This document shows positions 1-8,932 of a stretch of DNA of 64,000 nucleotides, one piece after another. How positions within the stretch are numbered: position 1 is the first letter of the stretch; every line of letters begins with the position of its first letter. The DNA is from Parabacteroides chinchillae (GTDB taxonomy: Bacteria; Bacteroidota; Bacteroidia; Bacteroidales; Tannerellaceae), in the NCBI RefSeq assembly GCF_900108035.1, contig NZ_FNVS01000002.1, positions 1 to 64,000 on the forward strand, in the 5' to 3' direction. Made by a program: the position numbers and the translations under genes. The notes under the pieces are model-generated. The model was not told the origin of the DNA, searched no databases, and saw only the letters and a program-made list of their open reading frames with translations.

Positions 1-88
1 ATTCTTTCTTTTGCTCAAAAAACTCGCAGATGTTAAATTAATTGTAAAACCAGTCTTACAAGCTGTGTAGGACGCTTAATATTTACGT

Positions 89-1216
89 ATGAAAAGAGCT
101 CTTTTTGTAGATCGGGACGGGACATTGGTTATTGAGCCTCCGGTAGATTACCAGTTGGATAATCTGGATAAATTGGAATTTTATCCGAAAGTATTCAGAA
201 ATTTATATTTCCTTCGTGAAAATCTGGATTTTGAATTTGTGATGGTTACAAACCAGGATGGTCTGGGAACATCTTCTTTTCCTGAAGAAACTTTCTGGCC
301 GGCTCATAATATGATACTGAAAACGTTGGAAGGAGAAGGGATTGTTTTTGATGATATTCTGATAGACCGTTCTTTTCCTGAAGATAATTCACCTAACCGT
401 AAACCTCGTACAGGAATGTTAGGAAAATATCTGGATGGCGGGTATGACCTGGCGAATAGCTATGTAATAGGTGACCGTCTTACAGACCTGGAATTGGCGA
501 AGAATTTGGGAGCTAAAAGTATCTGGTTAATAGATACTGACAGTGTAGGAGAGGAGGTAATGGCAAAAGGTATGGCGTTGTCTCCGGTACTTATTACTGA
601 CGATTGGGATAAAATTACGGAATTTCTGTATGCCGGCGAACGTCGTGCCATTGTACAACGTACAACAAAAGAGACCGATATTTATGTGGAACTAAACCTG
701 GATGGTAACGGAAAGACAGAAATTGAGACGGGACTTGGTTTTTTTGACCACATGTTGGATCAAATAGGTAAACATTCCGGTATCGATTTGGTTATTCGTG
801 TTAAAGGCGATCTTAATGTAGATGAACATCATACTATAGAAGATACAGCCATCGCTTTGGGTGAAGCCTTGCTGAAAGCTTTAGGAGACAAGAGAGGAAT
901 AGAACGTTATGGTTTTACATTGCCTATGGATGATTGCTTGTGTAGTGTTGCTTTGGACTTTGGCGGACGTCCCTGGTTGGTATGGGATGCCGAATTTCAT
1001 CGTGAAAAAGTTGGTGATATGCCGACCGAAATGTTTCTTCATTTCTTTAAAAGTTTGAGTGATGCGTCGCGTATGAATTTGAATATAAAAGCGGAAGGTA
1101 CGAATGAACACCATAAAATAGAAGGTATATTTAAAGCTCTGGCACGTTCTATCAAAATGGCGATACGCAGGGATATTTACCATTATAGTTTACCAAGTAC
1201 AAAAGGAGTAATTTAA
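89..1216 (+). CDS. hisB: Bifunctional histidinol-phosphatase / imidazoleglycerol-phosphate dehydratase
   Basis: This 375-residue protein carries out two histidine-biosynthesis steps: dehydration of imidazoleglycerol phosphate and dephosphorylation of histidinol phosphate. The N-terminal HAD phosphatase half has the nucleophile motif DRDGT (residues 8-12), MVTNQDG (52-58) and VIGDRLTD (126-133). The C-terminal IGPD half starts near residue 185 and has FFDHMLDQ (218-225), DEHHTIED (245-252) and EHHKIEG (340-346), the His/Glu clusters that bind two metals. Length and domain order match E. coli HisB. The zinc-loop cysteines of the E. coli phosphatase half are absent here: the loop at 93-106 reads [14 protein letters not shown]. 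The next gene, a lipoprotein, starts 1 bp after the stop. A second histidinol-phosphatase of the PHP type lies just beyond, on the other strand. Confidence 0.96.
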   Translation: MKRALFVDRDGTLVIEPPVDYQLDNLDKLEFYPKVFRNLYFLRENLDFEFVMVTNQDGLGTSSFPEETFWPAHNMILKTLEGEGIVFDDILIDRSFPEDNSPNRKPRTGMLGKYLDGGYDLANSYVIGDRLTDLELAKNLGAKSIWLIDTDSVGEEVMAKGMALSPVLITDDWDKITEFLYAGERRAIVQRTTKETDIYVELNLDGNGKTEIETGLGFFDHMLDQIGKHSGIDLVIRVKGDLNVDEHHTIEDTAIALGEALLKALGDKRGIERYGFTLPMDDCLCSVALDFGGRPWLVWDAEFHREKVGDMPTEMFLHFFKSLSDASRMNLNIKAEGTNEHHKIEGIFKALARSIKMAIRRDIYHYSLPSTKGVI

Positions 1217-1217
1217 A

Positions 1218-1619
1218 ATGATAAAGAATTTAATAATTGCAATTGGTCTATTATTGCTGGCCGCATGTAGCAATGATGCTTATGACAAGCTGGATGGCAA
1301 ATGGCAGTTGCAACAGGTTGAAGAAAACGGTATAGTACAAGATGTTGATACGATATATTATAATTTCCAGACATCCTTGTTTATGTATCAGATTTATGAT
1401 CCGGCCTCAGACGACATTCGGGATTGCTATGGTTTTAATACCAAAGAAGGAGATAATAAATTACTGCTTGAACTTATATCGAATCCGAAACCGGTTGAAT
1501 CTTTCCTGAAATATACGGATTGGACTTCAACTACGCGTGTGTTTATCATTGAAAAAGCAGACCGTAAAAAACTTATATTGGAAAACGAAGGTAAAAGATA
1601 TACTTTCCGTAAGTTTTAA
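1218..1619 (+). CDS. Small lipoprotein, lipocalin-like
   Basis: This predicted lipoprotein has 133 residues. A hydrophobic signal peptide ends in the lipobox LLAAC (Cys17), so the mature protein should be lipid-anchored. The mature part opens with LDGKWQLQQVE and continues as alternating beta-strand-like segments ending in KRYTFRKF. This is the style of Bacteroidota lipocalin-like small lipoproteins, whose motif is G-x-W near the N terminus. No enzymatic residues are recognisable and the function is unknown. It starts 1 bp after hisB and is probably cotranscribed with it, although nothing connects it to histidine synthesis. Its stop overlaps the convergent downstream gene by 4 bp. Confidence 0.8.
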   Translation: MIKNLIIAIGLLLLAACSNDAYDKLDGKWQLQQVEENGIVQDVDTIYYNFQTSLFMYQIYDPASDDIRDCYGFNTKEGDNKLLLELISNPKPVESFLKYTDWTSTTRVFIIEKADRKKLILENEGKRYTFRKF

Positions 1620-2461
1620 ATAGCTACATCTTGCCATTTACCGTTGATTAGTTCGCGTGTGGTTCTGAATCCGGCTTCTTTCAGTAAAGAGAAAGCTTCG
1701 GTGCGGCCGTCATTTACTAATTGCGGGTAATGGCAATCCGAATTTACCATCACGGGGATATTCATCTGTTGTAATAGGGCTAAATATTTCTTATGAGGGT
1801 AAAGTTCTTCTTTTTTCAAAAGGTTTTTGGTGTTTATCTCTACCATGAGTTTTTTTTCCGCAATTAGTTCGAGACAGGCTTTGAAAGGTTTTATATACCA
1901 ATCTTCATCGATTGAAAAATCGGCGTATTTTTGTCCGTTCATGTAAATTTTATCCATGTGACCTACAATGTCGATGCCTCCGGCTTCAATCATCTCTGAT
2001 GTTGAGTTGAAATATCGTTTTACAAGCAATCGAATGTCATTGCCAAAATGCTTTTTTACGGATAAAGCGTAATCTTTGAACGAACCGTCTATACAAACCA
2101 TGTTTTCTTCTGTCAGGTGGTCTGATACGGGTAAGAAATGAATGGAACCGATCCTGTAATCGAGCGGAAGATTCAAGAAATAAGGTATCGATGCATTATA
2201 GGTTTTATTCAGGTAGTCAATTTCTAACCCGACGTATATTTCTATCCGATCGTAGTATTTTTTCTTTAGCCGTTCTATTTCCATCAGATAATCGGACATA
2301 TTATCCTTGGACATATTCCAGAATGTCTCAAAAGGCAGGGGAGAATGGGAAGAAAATCCGTATGCTCTGAATTTGTTGGATATAGCGAATTTTATGAAGT
2401 CTTCCGGCAGGCTTCGCCCGTCACAGAATGTACAATGACTATGATAATTGCTAAGTTGCAT
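1616..2461 (-). CDS. PHP-family histidinol-phosphatase-like protein
   Basis: This 281-residue PHP-domain metallophosphoesterase resembles the HisJ/HisK class of histidinol-phosphatases. The metal-binding motif NYHSHCTFCDG sits at residues 5-15. Further ligand-like motifs are GLEIDY (about 98-103), GSIHFLP, DIVGHMDK and MVNSDCHYP near the C terminus. The family hydrolyses histidinol phosphate with a trinuclear metal site. The window also carries hisB with a HAD-type histidinol-phosphatase domain, so this enzyme is either redundant or has another phosphoester substrate. It is convergent with the lipoprotein gene and has its own TATCTTTG promoter box upstream on the minus strand. Confidence 0.85.
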   Translation of the reverse strand: MQLSNYHSHCTFCDGRSLPEDFIKFAISNKFRAYGFSSHSPLPFETFWNMSKDNMSDYLMEIERLKKKYYDRIEIYVGLEIDYLNKTYNASIPYFLNLPLDYRIGSIHFLPVSDHLTEENMVCIDGSFKDYALSVKKHFGNDIRLLVKRYFNSTSEMIEAGGIDIVGHMDKIYMNGQKYADFSIDEDWYIKPFKACLELIAEKKLMVEINTKNLLKKEELYPHKKYLALLQQMNIPVMVNSDCHYPQLVNDGRTEAFSLLKEAGFRTTRELINGKWQDVAI

Positions 2462-2493
2462 TCCGTTATTTTATTTATAAAATGTTGTAATGA

Positions 2494-2501
2494 CAAAGAT
2501 A
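2494..2501 (-). promoter_or_regulatory. Bacteroides-type -7 box upstream of the PHP phosphatase gene
   Basis: On the minus strand this reads TATCTTTG, a match to TAnnTTTG, 33 bp upstream of the start codon. No clear -33 TTTG was found. Confidence 0.55.
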
Positions 2502-2550
2502 ATGCTTACTAACCAGACTAACCTTAATTCTATTGAACAAAAAACGAACT

Positions 2551-2608
2551 CATAGTTATGATTTTTTTGATTCATAGTTATTATTTCGAAAAGTCATAAC
2601 TATGAGTT
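2551..2608. repeat. 22-bp periodic intergenic array A (CATAGTTAT words)
   Basis: Three 9-bp words stand exactly 22 bp apart: CATAGTTAT at 2551, CATAGTTAT at 2573 and its near-inverse CATAACTAT at 2595. The 13-bp spacers are T/A-rich and one contains TTTCGAAAAGT. The outer words also form a perfect 15-bp inverted repeat (2547-2561 with 2594-2608). Array B at 34043 shares the words, the period and parts of the spacers. The array lies in the 322-bp gap between the PHP phosphatase start and the kbl terminator, about 50 bp upstream of the phosphatase promoter box. Function unknown. Confidence 0.75.
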
Positions 2609-2662
2609 TATATTGCCCATGAAATGGCTCTTTGCCGAGACTTGCATTTGACTGAATTTGGG

Positions 2663-2692
2663 TAGGCAACTAACCTGAAGAGGATAGGCTAC
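2663..2692. repeat. Intergenic repeat D (TAGGC words, 22-bp spacing)
   Basis: TAGGCAACTAA (2663) and TAGGCTACTAA (2685) are 22 bp apart, directly next to the kbl terminator. The segment resembles repeat E at 61285, which also abuts a terminator: both contain TAGGCAAyTAA, TGAA and AGG in the same order. Origin and function unknown. Confidence 0.6.
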
Positions 2693-2758
2693 TAAAAAAG
2701 GGTGTTGCACAAGTTTGTTATGTTATCATACAACATGACTAACTTTCCGCAGCACCCT
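2693..2758 (-). terminator. Intrinsic terminator of kbl
   Basis: The stem is formed by 2699-2708 and 2749-2758 (AGGGTGTTGC against GCAGCACCCT, one G-U pair). On the minus strand a run of six T follows. The loop is long and contains a smaller inner hairpin. Confidence 0.75.
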
Positions 2759-2783
2759 GATTGGTGTATAGATGTTTATTTTC

Positions 2784-3974
2784 TTATTTGATTACTTTCA
2801 ATTCTTTTCCAACTTTGATGAAGGCTGCAATCGCTTTATCCAAATGTTCTTTTTCGTGACCTGCAGATAGCTGAACCCGGATACGTGCTTGCTCTTTCGG
2901 TACGACAGGATAATAAAATCCTGTCACATAAATACCTTCTTGTTGCATGCGTGCTGCAAAGTCCTGGGATAATTTTGCATCGTATAGCATAACGGCACAT
3001 ATTGCAGATTGAGTTGGTTTGATGTCGAATCCCGCAGCCATCATTTTATCACGGAAATAGTTAACGTTGTTCATTAACTTGGTGTGTAATGTGTTGCTTT
3101 CCTTCAACATTTTGAACATTTCCAAACTGGCACCTACGATAGCAGGCGCAACGGAATTTGAGAATAAATACGGACGCGAACGTTGGCGCAGCATATCAAT
3201 AATTTCTTTTTTCCCGGTTGTAAATCCACCCATGGCTCCACCAAAAGCTTTACCTAATGTGCCGGTAAAGATGTCTACTTTGCCATATACATTAAATTGT
3301 TCGGCAACACCGTGGCCGGTTGGGCCTGCAACGCCTGCAGAGTGAGATTCGTCTACCATGACAAGTGCGTCGTATTTTTCAGCTAATGCGCATATTTTAT
3401 CCATAGGAGCAACATTTCCATCCATAGAGAATACGCCGTCTGTGGCAATAATACGATGGCGCTGTGCTTGTGCTTCCTGAAGACAACGTTCCAGATCTGC
3501 CATATCTGCATTGGCATAACGATAACGTTTAGCCTTGCATAGACGGACACCGTCAATGATAGATGCATGATTTAATGCATCTGAAATAATAGCATCTTCT
3601 TCCGAGAACAAAGGCTCGAATAAACCTCCGTTGGCATCGAAGCAGGCAGCATACAGAATTGTATCTTCAGTTTTGAAATAATCGGAGATAGCCGCTTCCA
3701 GTTGTTTATGCAAATCTTGGGTTCCGCAGATAAAACGAACGGAGGACATTCCGTATCCGTGTGTATCCATGGCGTCTTTAGCAGCTTTTATCAAACGCCG
3801 GTTATCTGAAAGCCCCAGATAATTATTAGCGCAGAAATTTAACACTTCGTCTCCGGCGTTTACTTTAATATCAGCTCTTTGAGGCGTGGTAATGATTCTT
3901 TCGTTCTTGTATAATCCGGCAGCTTTAATATTTGCCAATTCGTTAGTCAAGAAATCTTTAAGTTTTCCGTACAT
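2784..3974 (-). CDS. kbl: Glycine C-acetyltransferase (2-amino-3-ketobutyrate CoA ligase)
   Basis: This 396-residue PLP enzyme of the alpha-oxoamine synthase family cleaves 2-amino-3-oxobutyrate with CoA to glycine and acetyl-CoA, the second step of threonine catabolism. The PLP lysine is Lys242 in GTLGKAFGGAMGG, VDESHSAG is at 207-214, and HASIIDG is at 136-142. Length matches E. coli Kbl (398 aa). The divergent neighbour is an SDR-type threonine 3-dehydrogenase, which supplies its substrate, so the shared 178-bp intergenic region probably coordinates both. A cAccTTTG sequence on the minus strand near 4034-4041 is a weak promoter candidate. The unit ends at the strong hairpin near 2700. Confidence 0.95.
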   Translation of the reverse strand: MYGKLKDFLTNELANIKAAGLYKNERIITTPQRADIKVNAGDEVLNFCANNYLGLSDNRRLIKAAKDAMDTHGYGMSSVRFICGTQDLHKQLEAAISDYFKTEDTILYAACFDANGGLFEPLFSEEDAIISDALNHASIIDGVRLCKAKRYRYANADMADLERCLQEAQAQRHRIIATDGVFSMDGNVAPMDKICALAEKYDALVMVDESHSAGVAGPTGHGVAEQFNVYGKVDIFTGTLGKAFGGAMGGFTTGKKEIIDMLRQRSRPYLFSNSVAPAIVGASLEMFKMLKESNTLHTKLMNNVNYFRDKMMAAGFDIKPTQSAICAVMLYDAKLSQDFAARMQQEGIYVTGFYYPVVPKEQARIRVQLSAGHEKEHLDKAIAAFIKVGKELKVIK

Positions 3975-4112
3975 AAAACTTTATTTTTTTTAGTATTATA
4001 GATGTGAGTTTTGTTTTTATTATGTTTATGTGACAGACAAAGGTGGTGTTTTTTTTTGAATAATAATATTAAAAAACAGAAGAAAATAGCATTTAAACCG
4101 TTTTATTCTCTA

Positions 4113-4120
4113 TACCTTTG
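4113..4120 (+). promoter_or_regulatory. -7 promoter box of the threonine dehydrogenase gene
   Basis: TACCTTTG matches TAnnTTTG and lies 32 bp upstream of the ATG at 4153. Confidence 0.6.
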
Positions 4121-4152
4121 CGGCTGAAAAAAACTTAAAGCTAATAAACGCA

Positions 4153-5106
4153 ATGAAGAATGTATTGGTAATTGGTTCTACCGGTCAGATTGGATCAGAG
4201 TTAACCATGAAATTGAGAAGCATCTACGGTGGAAATATTGTAGCCGGCTATATTCCCGGTGCAGAGCCGAAAGGTGAACTATTGGAATCTGGGCCGTCTG
4301 CAATTGTAGACATTACAAACGAACAACAAATCGCTGAAACTGTCTCAAAGTATAATGTAGACACTATTTACAATCTTGCTGCTTTACTGTCGGCAGTGGC
4401 TGAAGCTAAACCCCAGTTGGCTTGGAAAATAGGAATGGGAGGGCTGTTTAATGTCCTGGAAGTTGCACGTGAAATGCATTGTGCAGTCTTTACACCAAGT
4501 TCTATCGGAGTATTCGGAAATAATACGCCGAAGGATAAAACACCGCAAGATACGATCCGTAATCCGCGTACTATGTATGGAGTAACTAAAGTTTCCGGCG
4601 AATTATTAAGCGATTATTACAATATCCGTTTTGGGGTTGATACCCGTTCGGTACGTTTTCCCGGACTGATTTCTTATGTTACACCTCCGGGGGGCGGAAC
4701 AACAGATTATGCTGTCGATATTTATTACTCTGCTGCAAAAGGTGAGAAATTTGTTTGTCCTATTAGTGCCGGTACTTTCATGGATATGATGTATATGCCT
4801 GATGGATTACGTGCTGCAATAGAAATTATGGAAGCCGATTCTACCAAGTTTGTGCATCGTAATTCCTTTAATATTGCTTCTATGAGTTTTGATCCGGAAA
4901 TTATATATAACAATATTAAAAAATATGTGCCCGATTTCAAAATGGAATATAAAGTAGATCCGTTGCGTCAGGCTATAGCCGATTCGTGGCCAAATTCTCT
5001 GGATGATACTTGTGCCCGTCAGGAATGGGGGTGGAAGCCGGAATATGATTTGGATGCAATGACGCAGGATATGCTGGCTAAACTGAAAGATCATTCTAAG
5101 AAATAG
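4153..5106 (+). CDS. tdh: L-threonine 3-dehydrogenase, short-chain (GalE-like) type
   Basis: This NAD-dependent epimerase/dehydratase-fold protein has 317 residues. The Rossmann motif is GSTGQIG (8-14), the catalytic pair is Tyr142/Lys146 in MYGVTK, and NLAALLSAVAE (74-84) and TPSSIGVFG (114-122) are typical of the SDR-type threonine dehydrogenases found in animals and Bacteroidota. It should oxidise L-threonine to 2-amino-3-oxobutyrate. It is divergent from kbl, whose product consumes that intermediate. The family is unrelated to the zinc-dependent E. coli Tdh. A hairpin terminator follows at 5126. General sugar-epimerase activity is the alternative, but the kbl neighbour makes it unlikely. 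Confidence 0.9.
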   Translation: MKNVLVIGSTGQIGSELTMKLRSIYGGNIVAGYIPGAEPKGELLESGPSAIVDITNEQQIAETVSKYNVDTIYNLAALLSAVAEAKPQLAWKIGMGGLFNVLEVAREMHCAVFTPSSIGVFGNNTPKDKTPQDTIRNPRTMYGVTKVSGELLSDYYNIRFGVDTRSVRFPGLISYVTPPGGGTTDYAVDIYYSAAKGEKFVCPISAGTFMDMMYMPDGLRAAIEIMEADSTKFVHRNSFNIASMSFDPEIIYNNIKKYVPDFKMEYKVDPLRQAIADSWPNSLDDTCARQEWGWKPEYDLDAMTQDMLAKLKDHSKK

Positions 5107-5125
5107 AGAAATGATATTAATCAAA

Positions 5126-5172
5126 AGGCTGACAGAGAAGTTATAAATAACTATTTGTCAGCCTCTTCTTTT
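5126..5172 (+). terminator. Intrinsic terminator of tdh
   Basis: A 9-bp perfect stem, AGGCTGACA (5126-5134) with TGTCAGCCT (5156-5164), is followed by the T-rich sequence CTTCTTTTA. Confidence 0.75.
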
Positions 5173-5326
5173 ATATGGCTATTCCTGATGAATAATGCTT
5201 TGCAACATACTTAACTTATTTTTATACATATCGTTCCTTGTTTAAAATATGCGGGTTTACTTTTGATCATCATAACGTGATCCGAAAAAAGAGAGTGATC
5301 ATAGATATCTGAATAATTTGGAAAAC

Positions 5327-6418
5327 ATGAACTATTGCCAGAAAATACACTATACTGTTTATGCAACACAGAGAGCCGGCTTTCCGGAAATGGTGGATAA
5401 TCTGTTGTCGCAGCTTCCCGAAAATGAGACAATCCTTCGCTTATCCTTTTTTGGAACTCCTTCATCGAATATAGAATATGTAGAGCGGCGCGTTATATTG
5501 CGTAAGAAAATCCGGGCATATTATGGAGATCGTGAGCCTGCGCTTAGCTATGTATCCCAACCACCTATGGATGCTCCTTTAATTATGGAGGTACACAGTT
5601 ATCGGTTAGAAGATGAAGAACAAGTTACTTTCCGTCATTTCTGCGGATTACCTTATGTTATCCTGGAGAATGAGTGTGCACGATTTCTGTTTGCAGGAGG
5701 TTTCCAGGGAGATGTAATCAATTATAATATAGAGCAACAGTCGGCAGATGTTTTCAATACAATCATGATTGTATTGAAAAAAGAAGGTTTTCCAATCAAT
5801 AGTATTATTCGTCAATGGAATTATATAGAACATATAACGGCTTTTGACGGAGAGAATCAGCATTATCAATCTTTTAATAACGCCCGTACGGATTTTTACA
5901 AGAAGGCTCGATGGACGAATGGTTATCCTGCTGCAACCGGAATTGGGGCTAGTTTCGGAGGTGTTTTGGTTGATCTGGATGCGGCCATATTGAAAGATTC
6001 TATGCATGTTGTGCCTATCGATAATAAATTACAAGTTGCAGCCTATGCATATTCGGAACAAGTATTGGCGGTTTCGGGTGAACAAAAGACTACTCCGAAA
6101 TTTGAGAGGGCAAAAAGTCTTGTATGCAATAAGAACCAGATTATATATATATCGGGTACGGCTGCAATCCGTGGAGAAAATAGTCTGGCGGATATAGGAC
6201 TTGAGCAGCAATTGCGTATTACAATGGAGAATATTGATCAATTAGCAGGCAATGCCAGACTTTGTATATTAAGGGTTTATTTAAAAGATCGTTCTTTTTA
6301 TGAAGAAGCTAGGAGATTGATGGAGGCATATCATTTGAACATCCCGGTTTTTTATATGTGCGCTGATATTTGTAGAAATGAGTTGCTTATTGAAATAGAA
6401 GGAATAGCCCGATTATAA
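5327..6418 (+). CDS. Rid-fold protein resembling FkbO/Hyg5-type chorismatases
   Basis: I start the gene at the ATG at 5327 (363 aa); an in-frame TTG at 5318 is possible. The C-terminal third is Rid/YjgF-like (IIYISGTAAIRGEN, then alternating strands and helices). The middle has a NARTDFY element and YPAATGIGASFGG, which I associate from memory with chorismatases of the FkbO/Hyg5/XanB2 group; those hydrolyse chorismate to cyclic dienes or hydroxybenzoates. That assignment rests on motif resemblance only; plain Rid-type hydrolase is the conservative call. There is no signal peptide, so it should be cytoplasmic. It lies 44 bp upstream of the fused ResB-CcsA gene and is probably cotranscribed with it. 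Confidence 0.7.
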   Translation: MNYCQKIHYTVYATQRAGFPEMVDNLLSQLPENETILRLSFFGTPSSNIEYVERRVILRKKIRAYYGDREPALSYVSQPPMDAPLIMEVHSYRLEDEEQVTFRHFCGLPYVILENECARFLFAGGFQGDVINYNIEQQSADVFNTIMIVLKKEGFPINSIIRQWNYIEHITAFDGENQHYQSFNNARTDFYKKARWTNGYPAATGIGASFGGVLVDLDAAILKDSMHVVPIDNKLQVAAYAYSEQVLAVSGEQKTTPKFERAKSLVCNKNQIIYISGTAAIRGENSLADIGLEQQLRITMENIDQLAGNARLCILRVYLKDRSFYEEARRLMEAYHLNIPVFYMCADICRNELLIEIEGIARL

Positions 6419-6462
6419 ATATCATAAATCATTATTATTATCTCTATTTAAACAAAAAACAA

Positions 6463-8883
6463 ATGAAGGCAACTCTTGAAAAGTTTTTTTCCTCTTTCCG
6501 GGCAACTATTGTTTTACTATTAATTTATGCTTTAGGGCTTGCTTTTGCTACTTTTATTGAGAAGTATCATGGAACGATGGCGGCAAAAGCTATGATTTAT
6601 TATTCTCCATTATTTTTTTTACTTCAGTTTTTGTTGGTTATTAATTTTATTGCAGTTGTAATTAAACATCAATATCTGAAAAGAGGTAAGTGGGGACTGA
6701 TGATTACTCATATAGCTTTTATTATTATATTACTAGGAGCTCTGGTATCTCATTTTTTTGCAGAAGAGGGCGTTTTACATATTCGCCAGGGTGAATCGAG
6801 TGACCAGATGGCTATTCATACTTCTGATAATACAACTACCTATACGCTTCCATTTACTGTCGAACTCGTGAAGTTTACTTTAACGCGTTATCCGGGATCA
6901 GCCAGTCCTTCTTCTTATGAAAGTGAATTGTTGGTGCACGTTGACGGAAAAACATTACATGAACGTGTATATATGAATAATGTAATGGATATAAAAGGTT
7001 ATCGTTTTTATCAGGCTTCATATGATCAGGATGAAAAAGGTACGGTGCTTTCGGTAAATAAAGATGTTTGGGGGCGTAATATTACGTATATGGGATATAT
7101 ACTTTTAGTGATAGGATTTGTTTTTTGTTTTGTCGGTAAAAATTCTCGTTTTATGAAGTTAAGCCGTCGATTGAAAGAACTTCGGAGTACAACGAATCTA
7201 TTGTTTTTTTTGTTCCTTCTGACGACCAATCCGATAATAGCAAATCCGGGTTCATCATCTGTTATGGATGCTGTACAGAAATATACTATTAATACCGAAC
7301 ATGCAGCTAAGTTTGGAGCCCTTCCTATCCAGTCCGGAAATGGCCGGATGCTTCCTGTTAATACCTTTTCATCGGAAATTCTCCGGAAATTACATAAGTC
7401 GGATAAAATAGTCAACCTTAATTCGGATCAATTTTTGCTGAGCTTGCTGGCATTGCCTGAAATGTGGATACGGATTCCACTTATTTCTATGACAAATAAA
7501 GAACTGGCATCTTATTATGATTTGACGGACGACGAATGTGCTTATGTAGAGGTATTCGACAGTAACGGGAATTATAAGTTGCAAGAAAAACTGGAAGAAG
7601 CGTACAATAAGATGCCAAACGAACGTTCCCGTTTTGATAAGGATTTGTTGAAATTGGATGAACAAATCAATATATTCCATCAATTAATTAACTTTCAGAT
7701 GCTCAATCTCTTTCCGAAAGAAGGAGATCCGAACCATAAATGGTATTCTCCCGGAGATAACCTGTCGGTTTTCAGTGGCAAAGATTCGATGTTTGTTTCT
7801 CATATTATGAATTGGTATTTGGAAGAAGTCCGGGACGCAATGAAAACAGGCGATTGGAAGAAAGCCGATGAAATTGTAGGAATGATCAATACGTATCAGC
7901 AGGCAAAAGGTAGTTCGGTAAATATTAGTCCTGAAAAGATACAGGCTGAGATTAAATATAATAAAATGGATGTTTTTCGCCTTTGTAAAATAGGCTATCT
8001 TATATTAGGTGGTTTATTGCTGGTTTTTTCATTCGTTATGTTATTCAACCGGAAACGTTGGCTCAATGTTGCTTTCTGGTTGCTTGGAATAGCTGTATTA
8101 ACCGTATTTTCTTTCCATATATATGGTATGGGTATGCGTTGGTATATTGCGGGCTATGCTCCCTGGAGTAATTCTTATGAAACGATGGTGTATGTGGCAT
8201 GGGCTACTGTTTTGGCTGGGTTGCTGTTTGTACGTCATAGCCCTGTTACATTTGCTTTAGCTACTTTATTCGGAGGGATTATTTTGTTTGTTTCGGGTTT
8301 GAGTTGGATGGACCCGCAGATTAATCCATTGGTTCCGGTATTGAAATCTCCGTGGTTAATGTTCCATGTGGCAGTTATTGTGGCTGCTTATGGATTCTTT
8401 GGGATTTGTTGTTTGATAGGGTTGACAAATCTTGTTATGATGTGTATTATGAAAGATAATAACCGTAAGATGTTATCTGCACGTATCCGTGAATTGACTA
8501 TTGTGAATGAGATGTCTATGTTGGTAGGACTGGCATTGATGACTATCGGAACATTTCTAGGTGCCGTATGGGCTAATGAATCCTGGGGACGATACTGGGG
8601 ATGGGACCCAAAAGAAACCTGGGCTCTTATTACTATGATTGTGTATGCAATAGTTATTCATGCCCGTTTAATTAAGAAACTGGATACCCTGTGGGTATTT
8701 AACTTTGGCTCTGTTGTCGCTTTTGCCTCTGTGTTGATGACTTTTTTTGGCGTAAATTATTTTTTAAGCGGAATGCATTCATATGGTCAAAACGATAACG
8801 TGAATGGGGTTTTTGTTTATCTTTATGCGGCGTTTGCTATAATCGGGATAGTTGCAGTTTGGGCTTACCGGAAGAGATTGTAG
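6463..8883 (+). CDS. ccsA: Fused ResB-CcsA (CcsBA) cytochrome c biogenesis protein
   Basis: This 806-residue multi-pass membrane protein is a single-chain system II cytochrome c synthase. The N-terminal ResB-like part (about 1-235) has four hydrophobic segments and a periplasmic beta-rich region. A large periplasmic domain follows (about 260-505). The C-terminal CcsA part (about 510-806) contains the haem-handling tryptophan-rich motif WGRYWGWDPKETWAL (about 708-722). The family exports haem and ligates it covalently to CxxCH apocytochromes. In related Bacteroides it commonly neighbours nrfHA; no cytochrome gene is present nearby here. It follows the Rid-like gene closely, and a VOC protein starts about 50 bp downstream. 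Confidence 0.92.
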   Translation: MKATLEKFFSSFRATIVLLLIYALGLAFATFIEKYHGTMAAKAMIYYSPLFFLLQFLLVINFIAVVIKHQYLKRGKWGLMITHIAFIIILLGALVSHFFAEEGVLHIRQGESSDQMAIHTSDNTTTYTLPFTVELVKFTLTRYPGSASPSSYESELLVHVDGKTLHERVYMNNVMDIKGYRFYQASYDQDEKGTVLSVNKDVWGRNITYMGYILLVIGFVFCFVGKNSRFMKLSRRLKELRSTTNLLFFLFLLTTNPIIANPGSSSVMDAVQKYTINTEHAAKFGALPIQSGNGRMLPVNTFSSEILRKLHKSDKIVNLNSDQFLLSLLALPEMWIRIPLISMTNKELASYYDLTDDECAYVEVFDSNGNYKLQEKLEEAYNKMPNERSRFDKDLLKLDEQINIFHQLINFQMLNLFPKEGDPNHKWYSPGDNLSVFSGKDSMFVSHIMNWYLEEVRDAMKTGDWKKADEIVGMINTYQQAKGSSVNISPEKIQAEIKYNKMDVFRLCKIGYLILGGLLLVFSFVMLFNRKRWLNVAFWLLGIAVLTVFSFHIYGMGMRWYIAGYAPWSNSYETMVYVAWATVLAGLLFVRHSPVTFALATLFGGIILFVSGLSWMDPQINPLVPVLKSPWLMFHVAVIVAAYGFFGICCLIGLTNLVMMCIMKDNNRKMLSARIRELTIVNEMSMLVGLALMTIGTFLGAVWANESWGRYWGWDPKETWALITMIVYAIVIHARLIKKLDTLWVFNFGSVVAFASVLMTFFGVNYFLSGMHSYGQNDNVNGVFVYLYAAFAIIGIVAVWAYRKRL

Positions 8884-8932
8884 TGATATTTACTTGTAAC
8901 AAATGGATTTTAATATTTTAAATATAATAGTA

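Noticed and set aside
2..70. Open frame entering from the left edge and ending at a TAG, with a protein-like tail (KKLADVKLIVKPVLQAV)
   Set aside because: Too short to identify. It does not resemble the end of hisC, so no gene is called.
2547..2608. Phased array considered as CRISPR
   Set aside because: Words are 9 bp, spacers 13 bp and similar to each other, and no cas genes are present.
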